DNA from: Dioszegia crocea
Taxonomy: Eukaryota; Basidiomycota; Tremellomycetes; Tremellales; Bulleribasidiaceae
Reading direction: 5' to 3'
DNA length: 64,000 bases
Assembly: GCA_001600615.1 (NCBI GenBank)
Contig: BCKK01000002.1
Location: 2,882,809-2,946,808, forward strand
The notes under the pieces were generated by a model. That model was given only the letters and a program-made list of their open reading frames with translations, was not told where the DNA came from and did not search any database. The stretch's first letter is position 1. Every line of letters starts with the position of its first letter. The position numbers and the translations under genes were made by a program. Positions 26,206 to 38,600 of this stretch are shown here, piece by piece.

Positions 26206-26731
26206 TCAATTCCACTGTCCTTTGTCCTGGCCGTATCAGCTTCGCCCAATGAGCACTGAGTGAAGACTCACCATTTGCCTATCATCCTGCTGTCTAGGCG
26301 ATGTTGCCCCCGCTCTCCGTTCCGCAGCTAGCTTGGCGGACAGTTGCCCCGCTTTCGGATTAGACGAAGTGACGCCCTTAGTCGATTGCTATGGTATCAG
26401 CTTAGTCACCATACCCCTTATTGCGAGCCCCCTCCTCCGCAGATCTCATTTCTGCCGCTGACATAGGGTGACATACGTTCTTCGCCCGAGTTTCCGCAGC
26501 TTGTATCATCCTCTGTCTCTGCTCCTCCTCTCCCGCGCCCATCTGCTGGCCCGCCTCCCCGCCCAGAACTCGCGGTGGTTCATTATACCGCTGTTGAGGC
26601 GGCGAGTGTTCTGCTGCTACTGCGGCCTCTGCTGGTCTGGCTGGTCCTGATCCCAACTTCTGTCCTCCTGGCGTTGATGTTGTTTTAGATTTGGAGGGAT
26701 GAGACGAGGGGTCCGAGAAGCAGTTGCCCAT
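26206..26731 (-). CDS. Small lipid-anchored protein with Cdc48/p97-binding (VIM) motif, SVIP-like
   Basis: Three exons joined by phase-0 introns give roughly 130 residues. The N-terminus MGNCFS is a textbook N-myristoylation (Gly2) plus palmitoylation (Cys4) signal. The middle is disordered. At about residues 73-83 the sequence RQRMIQAAETR fits the VCP-interacting-motif consensus R-x5-AA-x2-R exactly. The following segment (STKGVTSSNPKAGQLSAKLA) is basic and helical, and the protein ends DKGQWN. Human SVIP has the same plan: acylated N-terminus, VIM, basic helix; it anchors p97 at membranes and inhibits ERAD. A comparable role here is inference. The gene is too divergent for a firm family call, but the motif order is clear. 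Confidence 0.66.
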
Positions 26732-27077
26732 GGTTGTAGTTGACTGTGGGCAGATAGAGGCGGAATCAGCTTAGCGTTTCCGGGGAGATTCCTAAGTTGC
26801 GTCGGGTCACAGATGTAGCTTTGCAGGGCGTGTTGAGCTGTCAATGTACTATTGGTATAATATAGATAGTCAGACAAGTCCGCAGCTGGCTCAACCATAG
26901 ACGTTGCGGTGCCGGCGTCGCCAAGCCCGAGGACCGAGAGATGCGCACGGGCTTCCGAATTTATCTGCTGCCGTAACGCCGTAACGCGCCACAACAACAA
27001 CACGTTCAACTCACTCCATCCAATTCCATCTCTTACATACCTTGTGTAGCCTGTTATATAAGCTATACATCAGCAGT
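26732..27077. promoter_or_regulatory. Divergent promoter region, SVIP-like / F-box-like genes
   Basis: The 346 bp between two head-to-head starts should hold both promoters. TATATAAG-like sequence (GTTATATAAGC, about 27052-27062) lies just before the plus-strand ATG at 27078, probably too close to be its TATA box. Confidence 0.45.
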
Positions 27078-28794
27078 ATGTCCGCGTCTACTGGAGCTCA
27101 ACACAGTCTTACGCCCAAAAAAACTCCATTTTCACCTACAAAAACCAACATCCCCGCAGCGCAACATCGCTCTACCCTCCTCGACCTCCTGAACCCGGAA
27201 GACAAACCCTCCACTCCCCTTTCGAAGTCCCCCTCGAAAGCCGATATCCGTCCCGCAGAAATCTTCGTCACCTCTCCAGATGAGAACAAACGACAGCGTG
27301 TCTCAACACCTGCCCCTGTCGATACTCCTCCGGTAGACGGGGCAGTCGCGGTGGCGGAGGCTGAGCCCACCGAACACGTCATCCTGCAGAAGTCTGCTGC
27401 TCGGACGGTGTACGATACGCCTGAGCTTCGGCGCAGGATTCTGGAGTACGCAACAGAGCGGACTTTGGCGCGGGTGCTCAGGACTGAGCAAGCAGTCACG
27501 GCGAGTGCAGCGGAGCTGCTATACCACACCGTGACCCTGGGCAGAATCGGCAAAATGTCTGGAATGAACGTGAGTACTTGTTCCGAGTTGGCTCTGATCT
27601 ACAGACCCGCCGCGCTGCATACTGTGATGCAGTCCGTGTCATCGATCGTAATGCTCTGCCCGCACACGAGCTCTTTCCCCACCACCGTAAGCGCGGGATG
27701 GAGCCTCCGGGACCTCCCCGCCGCGTACCATTTGACGCGGAGGACGTCATCAAGAAGGTTGAGGGGTGGTTGAAGAAGTACACCCCAATCTCCAGAAGGT
27801 CCTCTGGTACGAGCACCCACTAAACTATCGCGAAGATGCCTACGTCCTCCATATTCGCGATGGCGCGATCCACGTCGACCTCCAGACCGTCGTCGAGATT
27901 GGCGATGGTCTTCCTCCTTCATCCCCCNCCTTACAAGCCGATATGGCTAAGCGGTTCCGCACACCCTCGTACCACGGCCTGAAGATTGTCAGACACACAA
28001 TCGCGCTCCGGGTCACCGGGTACCAGCAGGCGGCAGACTTCGAGAGTTGGCAGAATTGGCTCTGGGGTCCAACCCTGGATAGGCGCGTTGTCAGCATCCA
28101 GGCGGACCAGAGCCTTATGCCCTCTATCGAGAGGATGATTTCATCCCTGATCGATCGCAAAGCCAGAGGTTGCGAACCCATGACGGCGTTCTACCTCGAG
28201 ACAGAGTCTGGCGGAGAACACATCCTCCGAGACCAGGTTCAGGCGCTTGTCACCGCCCTCGGACCCCAAATTCGCGCAATCCACATCAGGGAATCCCTCT
28301 TGGCCGAGTTCTACGATGCCTCCGAAGTCTTTGCCCTCTTTGACGAGGCATTCCCCTTGCTCCGCACCATCGACTTCCAGTACGACCAGTATCACTACCG
28401 CAGTCATGCTAAGGTCCGTATGTCTTATGCCAACCCGACCATCTCCTCTGCCCGTCGATTGCGAAACCTCCGTCTACTCCACTTTTGGCCTGATCGGGAG
28501 TGCGAGTATGGCAACCGATACGATGACGCTAGGCATCATCTCGATGTGATTCGTAGCCTTTACCGTACGGGCGCCAAGGACTGCGTGTACCTGAATGGGA
28601 ACTTGAAGCACGTCTGGCAGATTAAGGAGTTCAACGATGTAATGAAAGAAGTCAAACAGTGAGTGGGATGTTGATGTATACGCTGACGATGCAGTAAGCC
28701 GTCTGTTGCGAAGAATATGAGCAGAGTGTGTATGGAGAAGGAGAATGTGTCGAATGGGTGGAACCCGGGATGGCGGGGACGAGGGGGCTGGTAA
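27078..28794 (+). pseudogene. F-box-like hypothetical protein with an apparent frameshift
   Basis: Exon 1 (27078-27569) encodes a Pro/Ser-rich start and then an F-box-like helix region (DTPELRRRILEYATERTLAR, AAELLYHTVTL). A 35-nt intron (27570-27604) leads to TRRAAYCDAVRVIDRNALPA. Near 27766-27823 the reading frame must shift by one base to continue as HPNLQKVLWYEHPLNYRED. Either there is a one-base error or mutation, or a 38-nt intron at 27758-27795 with a poor GTTGAG donor. The rest is long and conserved-looking (ALGPQIRAIHIRESLLAEFY, ARRLRNLRLLHFWP). A last 36-nt intron (28659-28694) leads to a Gly/Arg/Trp-rich end, GWRGRGGW. An ambiguous base (N) sits at 27928, so local sequence quality is doubtful. 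Marked pseudogene only because the frame is not continuous; it may be functional. Confidence 0.5.
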
Positions 28795-29230
28795 AGGCTG
28801 TAGCCTTGGCTTCGGATCTCGTCAAATATAGATAGTAGGATCTGGGATCCCACTACTTAGACCAGGAAACGGAATTTGTCGGAGTTAGAAACGTGAAATT
28901 AGTCTTCAGTTGGCGCGTACAGCCGGGCGGCCAGCTTCGCTCCTTCCGTCGACGCGTTGTTGGAGTTGTGCATGGGAGCTCAGACGTCTGCCGGTGGAAT
29001 CTACTATCCCAAATTACAAGATTGGTCGTCTCCGTACGCGATCCCTGATCCTCGTCACTCAATAAATCAGCGTGAAAGCTGAAGCTCCCGCTCGGCTAAG
29101 CCCCGATCTTCAAGTGAACCTTGCCACCACCGCCTTCGCCAACCATTCTCGTCCCTCGCCTCTTCATCTCCCACACCCATTCCATATCTCCCCTTCTCTC
29201 TCATCGCTCCCCTTTGACATCTCTCTCCGC
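28795..29230. other. Convergent intergenic region
   Basis: The 436 bp lie between the 3' ends of the F-box-like gene (+) and TOM20 (-). Only 3' UTR sequence is expected; I see no coding or RNA feature. Confidence 0.5.
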
Positions 29231-30089
29231 TTATGCCGCCGCATCGACCTTCTCCCAGCTCGCTCCGCTCGTTGCCGAATCAGCTCTGGGGCTGGCCGAG
29301 GCAGGTGGGCTCGAGTCGTCCAAGTCCTCGATACTTGGCGCATTAGGGGCAGGTACACCCAACATGGCCATCATTTCCTCGAGAGTCGGTTGAGGAGGCG
29401 CTTGGCGAGCTTCCGGGCCAGCATTACCTGACAGTTTGGTGAGTTCGATAAGAAGCGCAAAGATGGGTGGGGGTACGACTTTCTCGTAGACTGTAGTCTG
29501 TCAGAGCCGATCTGAATGGACTTGATTAGTGTACTTACTTCCAAGCAATTCGATAGGCTGGGGGTAGACTCGTAGAGCTCGGTAGAAGTGTGAAGCGGAT
29601 TCAACGTAAAGTTCCGGGCCTGGAGGTCAGTTTCTTGTGCGAATGGATCAAGATTGGCAGAAAATAGATTTGCGCACCCTTCACTGCGAGTGCTTCACCC
29701 TGAGCGACTTGCTCTTGGAAGTACGCCTCCTGCTGCTCAGGCGAGACAGGTGGGATCTCATCTTGGATTTCGGCAAGTGCAACCCGAAGAGCCTAGGCGT
29801 TCAGCGGGATACCATCCGTAAATCACGCCGATCGAGCTCACCTTGGCATTCCGCTCTTTATCAGCCTTAGCCCTAGCCTCGGCGGCAGCAGCGATTTTCT
29901 TGTGCTCCGCTTCTGATGCACTGTCAGCGGCGTGGGTTGAGTCAATTAATGATCTAACGCACTGATACCCTTTCTAAAGTCGGCAGAATGACGCCTCATG
30001 TAGTCGAAGTAGGCGGCATAGCCGAGGAAGCCAGTGACGATAAAGCCTGTTGTGAGGAGGGCCACTTGACCTGCTGTTCTTGCAGACAT
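29231..30089 (-). CDS. TOM20: Mitochondrial import receptor subunit Tom20
   Basis: ATG at 30089 gives MSARTAGQVALLTTGFIVTG, whose hydrophobic stretch LLTTGFIVTGFLGYAAYF is the N-terminal outer-membrane anchor. It is followed by YFDYMRRHSADFRK, as in fungal Tom20. A charged linker rich in Ala, Lys and Glu leads to the single TPR-like receptor domain: VSPEQQEAYFQEQVAQGEAL, ASHFYRALRVYPQP and VYEKVVPPPIFALLIELTKL. The protein has about 190 residues and four introns. The C-terminus has PTLEEMMAMLGV and an acidic, Ser-rich tail ending DAAA. Tom20 recognises presequences at the mitochondrial surface in the TOM complex. The stop is TAA (forward TTA 29231-29233). The family match is strong and the gene looks intact. 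Confidence 0.92.
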
Positions 30090-30377
30090 GATCGATGTAG
30101 TTGTAGGGTGGGAGTGTAGGATAGGTTAAGAGTGAGATGGGTGGTGTCTATACAAGGTGTGAGAGATCAAAATGACATCAAGAACAATAGGAAAATTTGG
30201 TTCCGCGGCCGGTGGAGAAACGCACGGGCTATCAACAGCTTACGTATGAAACCGCCTGACGACCATTAAATGATACCTCCACTTCAGCCACCCCGCACTC
30301 ACCTCCGACACAGCCAATTCCTCCACCATACATCCACTCGTCGCACGTCCAATATAACACCCTACCTTGATATCAAG

Positions 30378-32146
30378 ATGCCAGGAGCATATGTTCCACC
30401 TCACCTCAGGAATCGCCCTGCACCAGCAGCAAGCTCCTCGAACCCTTCAGCGAGCTCCTCATCCTCATCCGACCCCGCCACCCGCCGACCACAAAGTTCA
30501 GACCGTGCAGCGGCTCCATCCCAATCTCGCACCCCTTGGTCCAGGGCTACACCCGCCAGCTCATCTCGAGATGTATCGCACGGCGAGCCATGGCCAACGT
30601 ACGATACCCCATCGTCAAATTCTGGCAGGACGACGTCTGGGCCCGGACACGCTCGGGCGGCCATACCCAGCAGTAGTAGCCCGAGTCTGTATGTCTTTGG
30701 TGACAGCTTTGTCGGCCCGATGAAGCTGCTGAGTAATGACTGTGCGCGTAAACAGACGTATAAGGGTGCTTCAGCCAAGGTGAGCTGACCAGCCAAGTTA
30801 TTCGGACCCTAGCAGCTGATATCAACAGGGGCTGAATAACCCAAATTCAGCGAAGCAAGTTGCGAAGCTTCTACTTCCCGCATTGGAAGAGTTACTGGTT
30901 CCTCCGCCATATCGATATATGCCTTCGGGCGGTCGGTGGACGTTACTCATATTCGGGAATGTGAGTCTCCTCCTTGCATGCGCTGACAAATCAGGTGGAC
31001 CTACAAATCAACTATCTTTGGCAACTACAACACAAACCCATCTCCCACCTTTCCTTCGCCTCATCATCTGAATCATCCCAAGCCAACTCAAAATCTCCAG
31101 ACGACACGTCCGATACGGAAGAAGACGAGCATAATCCCACTGTCAAACGCACAGTTCTCGCCCGTGCGACCGAAACGTCCCTGACGGGCCCTGCGCTCGG
31201 ACCGAAGCTGTTCGTCCAGGCTGTCGCGAAGGCCTACACCTCTTTCCTCGAACGCGAAATTGTCAATGGTCCAATCGGAGAAAGATTACGAGAATCTGCC
31301 GCTCGTCGTCGGGCCATACAGTCTGGCGAGGTCACCGGGAAACTACCGCCACCTGGCAAAGTCCTGATTGCAGCTGCATTACCACCTCTAGTTGAGGATC
31401 AGGTCTTACCTCGGATACCGGAGAAGTATGTCGAGCGGTTAGAGGACGATCATGAGAAGGCGCAAAAGGCGCTGGACAATACAGGGCGGAATTGGCAACA
31501 GTTCAAATTGGCGCGTGAGACGGAAGGGATCGAAGTGGGAGTGTCAACGATGGGAATGACGGATCGACCTGTCACTCCTATTTCCGGACATTCACGGTCT
31601 TCTCAGGGCACGGACACCTCTGATCCAAGTACAGCCAACACATCCCTCGAATCATCCTCATCATCCCCTTCCAGCCCATCATCCCCTAAATCTAAAACCA
31701 GCATTGAATCCCTCTTGACGCATGATCCACCCCTCTGCACCCTCCCTGTACGAATCAGCATGACCAACACGTACAACTCCATCATCTCCGCCTTTTGCGC
31801 CTCCCACCCGGACGTCTTGTCTTTCCTTGACATCTCACCGAAAATGATGGTGATTGACGCCAAGTCGGGATGGGCCAAAGGGGAACCGGGATCGGTGGAC
31901 AGGGGAACTTGGGCATGTCCCGTCGATCCCACAAATGTACATCCGTTATGGGAACCGACATTACCTCTGTGGTTGGAGGCTATGAAAGAAGAAGGGCTGC
32001 CGGTGGAGGGATATCAGGTTGAGGAGGGGGAAGAGGACACGTTCAAGGCGTACGAGGAGGACAAGAAGCGGAGGACAAAGGCGAGGCGGCCAGAATGGGA
32101 GCAGTGGGAGCGGGATAGAAAGGAGGGAAAGGTCAGGGACGAGTGA
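30378..32146 (+). CDS. SGNH-hydrolase-like protein with N-terminal YVPPHLR motif
   Basis: The start MPGAYVPPHLRN is followed by about 85 disordered Ser/Pro-rich residues. Then comes a GDSL/SGNH-like core: block I VFGDSFVGPM with the candidate nucleophile Ser, block II YKGASAKGLNNPNS with Gly, and block III LLIFGNVDLQINYLWQL with Asn. The segment CPVDPTNVHPLWEP near the end resembles the Asp...His block. Between them lie long linkers, including an acidic one (SDTEEDEHN) and Ser-rich repeats. Two introns are visible: at about 30780-30829 and 30961-30994. The enzyme activity is unknown; related fungal proteins are mostly uncharacterised. YVPPHLR also occurs at the N-terminus of Ded1/DDX3 helicases. 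No signal peptide is present, so it is probably cytosolic. Confidence 0.7.
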
Positions 32147-32521
32147 CAGGCAGGGTAGGGTGAAGGCGATTCCTGAACAATTCCCGACCTTGCGCGAATA
32201 CTTTGTATCTCTGTTTCTTGCCTCTTGCTGCGAGCTTGAACGGCATCAGAGTGACCTCATCTAGGTGTGTATACGGCGATGTAATACCAGCCTGTTGTTT
32301 GTTTCACTGAGATCTCTCTTGGGCTAAAAAACTGCGACCCGCACATCGGCACGAGAGCCCTCGATTTTTTGTGTATACAAATTCCCTGACATTCTCTTTA
32401 GGCGATGGTTCACTCTATATACCTTCGCCCGTCGCCCACCGTCTAGATAATCTCCAACAGATGACACCTCCGACTGCAGCACTAATACCTCCGATTCTGG
32501 TTTCATCAGCTCTGCCCACTT
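32147..32521. other. Convergent intergenic region
   Basis: The 375 bp lie between the stops of the SGNH-like gene (+) and the sugar transporter (-). No coding or RNA feature was recognised beyond expected 3' UTRs. Confidence 0.5.
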
Positions 32522-35162
32522 CTATCGCTCGCTCTCGACTAACCTGAATATCAACCCCACAGCATCCGGCGAGCTGGCTTCTACCAACCCCTCCGCCCGT
32601 CTGACCAGCATATCCAGTACCTCTCCTGCTCCACCAGGCCCCAACCCCAAATCCAGCCCAGCAGTCGCGTTCCCCACGGGTGGACCAGCGAGCGGATGTG
32701 TTTTAGGGATATCCCGATTTATATCAGGTTCCATGAGCGAGAAAATGACGGCCGACATGCCCGTCACGAGAAATTGAGGGAGTACGACAAAGACATTATG
32801 TATACCGAGAATTACACCCGCTTTGTCTGCCGTGGATTTCCCATTATTGGTCGTTTGTCGAGGTGAGATTGGAGAAAGGGGAGTAAGGGGCCTTTCGGTC
32901 TCTTCGTCCGAATGACGCAGGATGAGTGAGTTCTCATGCGAGTCATCATCTGCACCATCATCGTCATCGTCGTCGTCGATTTCAGGACCGACTTTTATCG
33001 AACGCTCGAGTTGCTGGACTCGAAGAGGGGTAGGTGGTCGGGCTCTGGAAAGCGAGCGAGATGAGCCAGAGACGATAGATGGGGAGTTTTGGAGTTTGAA
33101 TTCAAGCGACGAACGAGCGGGGTTGATATCTCCACGGGGCGTTATTGACCGAGGCCGGTCTCCGGCGTTGGCTGAGACGCTTCGCGAATAAGCTGGAGGC
33201 AAGGGATCGGAAGCGGTTGAGCGGTATTGCTCATCCATCGAAGAGCGGGGCAGAGGTCCTAGAGCCATTCCGCCATTTGAGCGATCTATTTGACCGTCGA
33301 TTAAAATGAGCTCGCCAATCTGAAATATTAGCTCCTATGAAATCTGGCGTAGAAATAAGGCAGCTGACGAGTGAGAAAGGAGCCCCTGAAGTTATCAGAT
33401 GATTCCTCATATCTCTTTAGACGTGGGTGAGACTTACAATTTGTCAAACTCCAAGAAGCTCCGCAGATGGCAATGACAACATACGCCTGTCCGACCGTAC
33501 TGACGAACCTGGCCCATAAGTCATTTCCCGCTCACATAGCCACCGGGCAGCACTTACCATGTCAATCCCATCGCAATCGAGAATGTAAACATACTGACGC
33601 TCCAAAGCTTGACCAATGTCAACCCTTTGATCGGCACTTCAAACGTTCTCCCACTCCTGACCCTCTCAACCATGGCCCCGACAAGATTCTTCGCAAGCCC
33701 TACGACACCGTCACCACGCCGACGATCGAATGAAGAGCCACTACTTCCCGCCTCTCGTCGACTCCCGCCCATCCTTGGTCCATCCTCTTCTGCTCCAATC
33801 GCCTCATATTCGTTTTGGGCAAACGACACCTGTACGCCTGATTCAGCGACGAGGAATGGGGCGCCGATGGAGACGATGATGACTACTATAGCTTGTAGGA
33901 AGAGTGCGCGATTGCCAGAACGGACGGCATCGGCTGCGAATGTTTTTGGATCAATCCCTGCGGAGGGCATGGATGCGGTGTAGATCTCCGAGACCCATAC
34001 GGAGGTAAAGAAGAGGGTCGGGAACCAGGCTAGACTAGGGATATGAGCATATTTCCAGGGGACAGAAGCGAAACTTACAAGTTGAAGAATTGGATTATGC
34101 ACACAGTCTGGATACCTGGTGGAAGGGCGAAGATGTTATCCCAAATCGCGCGGATATTGGCCCAAAGATTAGATTGGGAATGTGCTCGGCTGCGCCCGTC
34201 AGCCGGAAAAAGAAGTTGAGCACAGATGTACTCACTCATCCCGCAGTAGTACTCGTTCAGATACTGCCCAAGCTGTAAAGACGTGTGTAAAGAGCAAAGT
34301 CGCGCTAGTGAGGAAGGATAGGATTTGAATTTGGGTGTTGCCGAGGAAAGGGAGAATAGTCGTAAGGTCTATTCCTCCGCTATACTCTGTCAGCTCAAGT
34401 CACTGTTTCCATCTTATCCATCCTCAGACTGCCATAATGAAGTACTCGATAATATCCTCGATGGGATATGATCAAGGTCAACTCACACGAAGAATCCCAG
34501 CACACTACCCAACCCAAACATCCTCCCAGCCCACGCACTCCCTTCTTCCTGCTGCGCCGGCGGCAGCGTATCCACCACCAGCGCCCTATCGGTCGACATG
34601 ACCGCATTGATGGAAAAGTCAATCAGATAGATACTGAAGACTGCGAATCCTATTGCGAGATTCGACCCTCCATGCAGCAGCGACGACAGTTCCCTCGCCC
34701 AGCCCAGCATCATCATTGCGAATGCGCAAATGAGGATACCGGCAATCATGAAGGGTCGTCTGCGGCCCCAAGGGGATCTGCAGCGGTCGGCGAAGACGCC
34801 AATGAGGGGCTGGACGATTAGGCCGGATAAGGGTCCGGCCATGAAGACTAGGGACATGTGGGATTTGGATAGACCTAGGTCGAGCAGGTATGGCGAGGCT
34901 GAGCGTCAGCACTCAGTCCAGGCTCTGCCTTCGGAACACAGGTCCTCAACTCACCATAACCCATCTCTATTGACCAAACACACTGGATACCCAGCATCCC
35001 AGCTGTCAATAATGGCATCCGAGCCCATCTTGGTCCTCTTACGCCCGCTTTCCCAACCCATTGTACCGCATGTGCTCCCTCGCCGGCTGTCCGACCTGAC
35101 CCTGATCCTTCATATTCCTCATCACCTCCAGCACCGGGTACGAAGAATGCTCCGCCGGCCAT
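32522..35162 (-). CDS. GPH-family sugar transporter (sucrose/alpha-glucoside:H+ symporter type)
   Basis: ATG at 35162 begins MAGGAFFVPGAGG. Conserved family blocks follow in order: MPLLTAGMLGIQCVWSIEMG|YASPYLLDLGL (TM1), MAGPLSGLIVQPLIGVFADR, SPWGRRRPFMIAG, DFSINAVMSTDRALVVDTLP, AWAGRMFGLGSVLGFFV, LPPGIQTVCIIQFFNLAWFP, SVWVSEIYT, and near the C-terminus KAGVILGIHNVFVVLPQF. This is the MFS glycoside-pentoside-hexuronide group of plant SUTs and fungal alpha-glucoside transporters. A long hydrophilic loop of about 190 residues with Ser-rich and poly-Asp stretches (EIDDDDDDDGADD) precedes the last membrane pair. It probably carries a disaccharide with a proton at the plasma or vacuolar membrane. 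The substrate is not determined by sequence. It appears intact. Confidence 0.88.
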
Positions 35163-35658
35163 GAGGCCTCACGTTGTCGCGTCCTAAGCGAACAATAGGG
35201 GGAAGTGCTGTGAGGTTCGACGGGAGAGATGTCCCTGCTTACAGAGGGGACGGGCGCTGTCCTTTGGGCGAGCGAGATGCGATGATGGCGCCTGAAGTCG
35301 AAGCCAGAGCGGTTTCCTGCAGTGATTACGATGGAAAGGACCAGCCTTGATCAGCCTTGATATGGTGTTACAATTGAGCGCGTTGAATGGATCCTTGGAA
35401 TCCTTGCGGGCAACTTGGGGGACAAGGAGCTCTGTGAGACACGCTAATTCCCCGGAACCATGTCCTGAAACGCCCTGCCGGCCTGCGGCTGTATGATACG
35501 CTGTTCCGGGGGTCCCGTGTGCAGCACCAGCTGGACTCTATACGAGCTTGATCCATGCGTAAGCCCCACCGGGTATCTGTCCCGAAACCAAGTTCCTGTT
35601 CACATCCTAATTCGTACCAAAAGTAACAAATCTAATCCTATTTCCCGATCCTAGCCAT
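35163..35658. promoter_or_regulatory. Upstream region of the sugar transporter, 3' of alpha-COP
   Basis: Both flanking genes are read leftwards, so these 496 bp hold the alpha-COP 3' UTR and the transporter promoter. No RNA gene was recognised. Confidence 0.5.
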
Positions 35659-38600
35659 CTACAACGCACTCCGTAGCCCACTAGCCGGCAACCCAACCTG
35701 AGTGATCCCATCCACCACACACACGGTGTTCTTGTACTCGGGCAAGTACTTGGCGCCAGTGTATGCAGCGACCACAGCCGGTGAGCCTTGGTATATCGGC
35801 GACAGGCTAGCAGGGCAGATATCGAAAGCCGTAAAGTGATCATAGGCAATTTCGTGTGCGTCCCTTGGGTTTCGGTCGCCCTGCGCCAGTACCGCTCGGG
35901 CTTGCGTTACAACCTTTGCGTCGCCCGGGTTGGCGTCGACAAGTCGCCGAGCAAAGACGGCTGCAGTGGCGTGATTGCCCGTTTTGGAGAATACGCTCAT
36001 TGCTGATCGGAGCGCGAGCTGGAGGTGGGTCGCTTGGAGTTTACAGTGGGTAAAGTAGGCCGCTAGCTCGAGGTTTCGGGAGATGTTTTCGGGCTCCTCA
36101 TTCACGATACGGCGTCGTTCGACTTCCATCGAAAGGCCAATAACGTATTCGCGGCATGTGACAACAAGGTCTCGGATCTGGGGGGTCAGCATTGAAAGAT
36201 AGAGGCTGAATGTCGGACTAACCTCATCCGCCTCGCCCTGGTTGGTAACAATGACCATCAACAGCTTCTGTAGAATGGTCCTGAATGACGCCAGACTCTC
36301 GACAAACTTGGCACGCGCAAAGAATCGGTTGGCTTCGGCGAGCTCGTTCGCTTTGATGCTGTCCAAGCTGAAGGCAATGGCAGGAAGCACCTCGCGCAAT
36401 TCAGTGACTTCGGGGTTTCTTCGGACATTGAATTCGAGAGGGGGTAAAGAGGCGTTGGCGGGGACGTGGACGTGGGCGAGCTGGTATGCCTGCATGAAGA
36501 GGGGTTTGAGCGGGGCGAATTGGGCAGCAGCAACTTGGCGATTAAGCAGCTGTATCATCAGCATATGCCCCTCTGCTTCAACCAGGCTTGACTCACCTGC
36601 ATTGCTGACTCGAACGCCCCAGCGGCAGCATGATCTGCCGCTAATGGACTATTCCGTGACCACATTTCATTTTCGCTCACTCCCTGACTGACCCCCTCAC
36701 TCAGATCTGAGCTTTCGCCCTGGGTAAGCCCGTCATCCACCTCCTCCTCTTCCGGCGCAGCAATGACCTCGGCATCGAGATCCCATCCTTCATCTTCTGC
36801 AATATCATCCTCTTCAACATCGCCATTGGCATCACCGCCATCCACCGCCCAGGCATCCAGCTGCTCGCCGGTGCCGTTGGCTGTGCTAGACTCGCCAAGG
36901 GAGTCCATGCCGCCGTTGGCAAGGGCGCGGTCGAAGAAGCTGACACCGAGGTCTTTGATGGGCCAGTTGGATTCAGCCTGCGAGAAGACGACAGGAGGGG
37001 GAGCAAGGGTACTGTGACCGGAGTTTTGGGGAGGAGGGGGGAGGTCATCTTCGGTCATGCCTGCCTCTTCTAGGATGTCGAGGGCAGTGTCGTCAAGGCC
37101 GTTGGACTTGGCAGTGTAGTACGCAAGGGGGTCTGAATGTCAGCGCCATATCACGGGAAAAGTGTAATTACTCACACTGTCCAGTCTCGCGGAGCACAGC
37201 TACCCTAGATGAGACATCACCGAGGTAGAGCGAGTTTTGGAATCTAGACATGTTGTCGCCTCTCTTGACGGCGATGTTCTGCATCATACCCAGACGCTGG
37301 GTGTTTCCAGTGACGAGGTAGAGGAAAGACAACTTGTCAAAGTTTTTAGCCTTCTGGTATGCAGTTTCGACAATCTGACCGTCAGCTGGATGCTCGCGGT
37401 CATATGTGTAGCTCAAACTCACAGAGTGGTTGCCCTGCTTCAAAGCGGCAGCTCCAAGCCTGTTCCACACATCATCTCGGTCCACCGCCCGGGCCATCTC
37501 AAGTCCGACTTGCAGATTCCCACATTCAATAGCCAGATCAAACCGGGTTTGCTGATCCTGCACAAAGTGTAAAGCAATCTCGGGATAGCCCTTCTTTTGC
37601 AAGTAGGCGATGATGCTCTGGCCGACAAGGTTGGAGTTCCGGATGATTTGTAGTACTTCATCGTAATTCTTTCGGGCAAGAGCGAGCTTGAATCGGTATT
37701 CCGTGGGGTCGATAGTGATGGTTCGAGGAGTACCGGTTCGGTCGAGACAGTGAACGATCTGGCCCTTGACACGGGTGAGGTAAACGGGTTGCTCGAGAGT
37801 CTTGATGATGCCGTTATCGCTGCTGATCAGCGTGGTCCTGATGGCAGATTGAGCTGACTTACCCTTGAGGCAAGGCGTATTTGATGTGGTTCAAGGTGGT
37901 ATACACAAGAATCCCACTATCGTCCCAAGCGGCAGACTTGATCCGGATCGTCTCGTGAATGAGTGCACTCTGGCCAAGTGACTTGTTGGCAATAGTGATG
38001 GCTGGCAGTCAGCACGAGAATAAGTTATGAAAGGGTCAACCTACTGTGCTTGCTCAATAAGGCAACCATGTTTCCGTCGGCGCTCCATACCACATACTTG
38101 ACTGCAGGCGTAGTCACTTCCGCCAAAGTCTTCTGCTGCTGGATATCAAACAGAATAACAGAGGTAGCCGTGGCTAGGAGAAGCGAGGCTGTTCCGCCGT
38201 AGAAGATGTCGGTGGTCTGGACGGGGCATTTGATGGATTTAGTGAGGTTGTTGGAAAGATCTCGGATCTCGATAGACTGGGTCGGTCAGCGCTAGTCTAT
38301 TGACAGTGAGGAAATGCTTACCTGCGCAGTCTTGTCCAAGGCTGCCAATCGGTTCCTAGCCACGAAGATGGCAGACGCTCCGGTGCCCTTCTTGCCCTCG
38401 CTGGGGATATCCTTGCCATCACCAGCAACAGGGCCTTCGGTCTTGGGTAGTGAGACAAGCTCGTACTGGCCGTTTTCGGTCGCTTGCTGAGATGTTAGCC
38501 TCAATCCCCATCGTAGAAACACCTCAACATACAGTAGTGACGAGAACAGCTCGCTCGGCAGGGTTGTAGCTCAGTGTTCTGGGCTGGACCCACTGACTCC

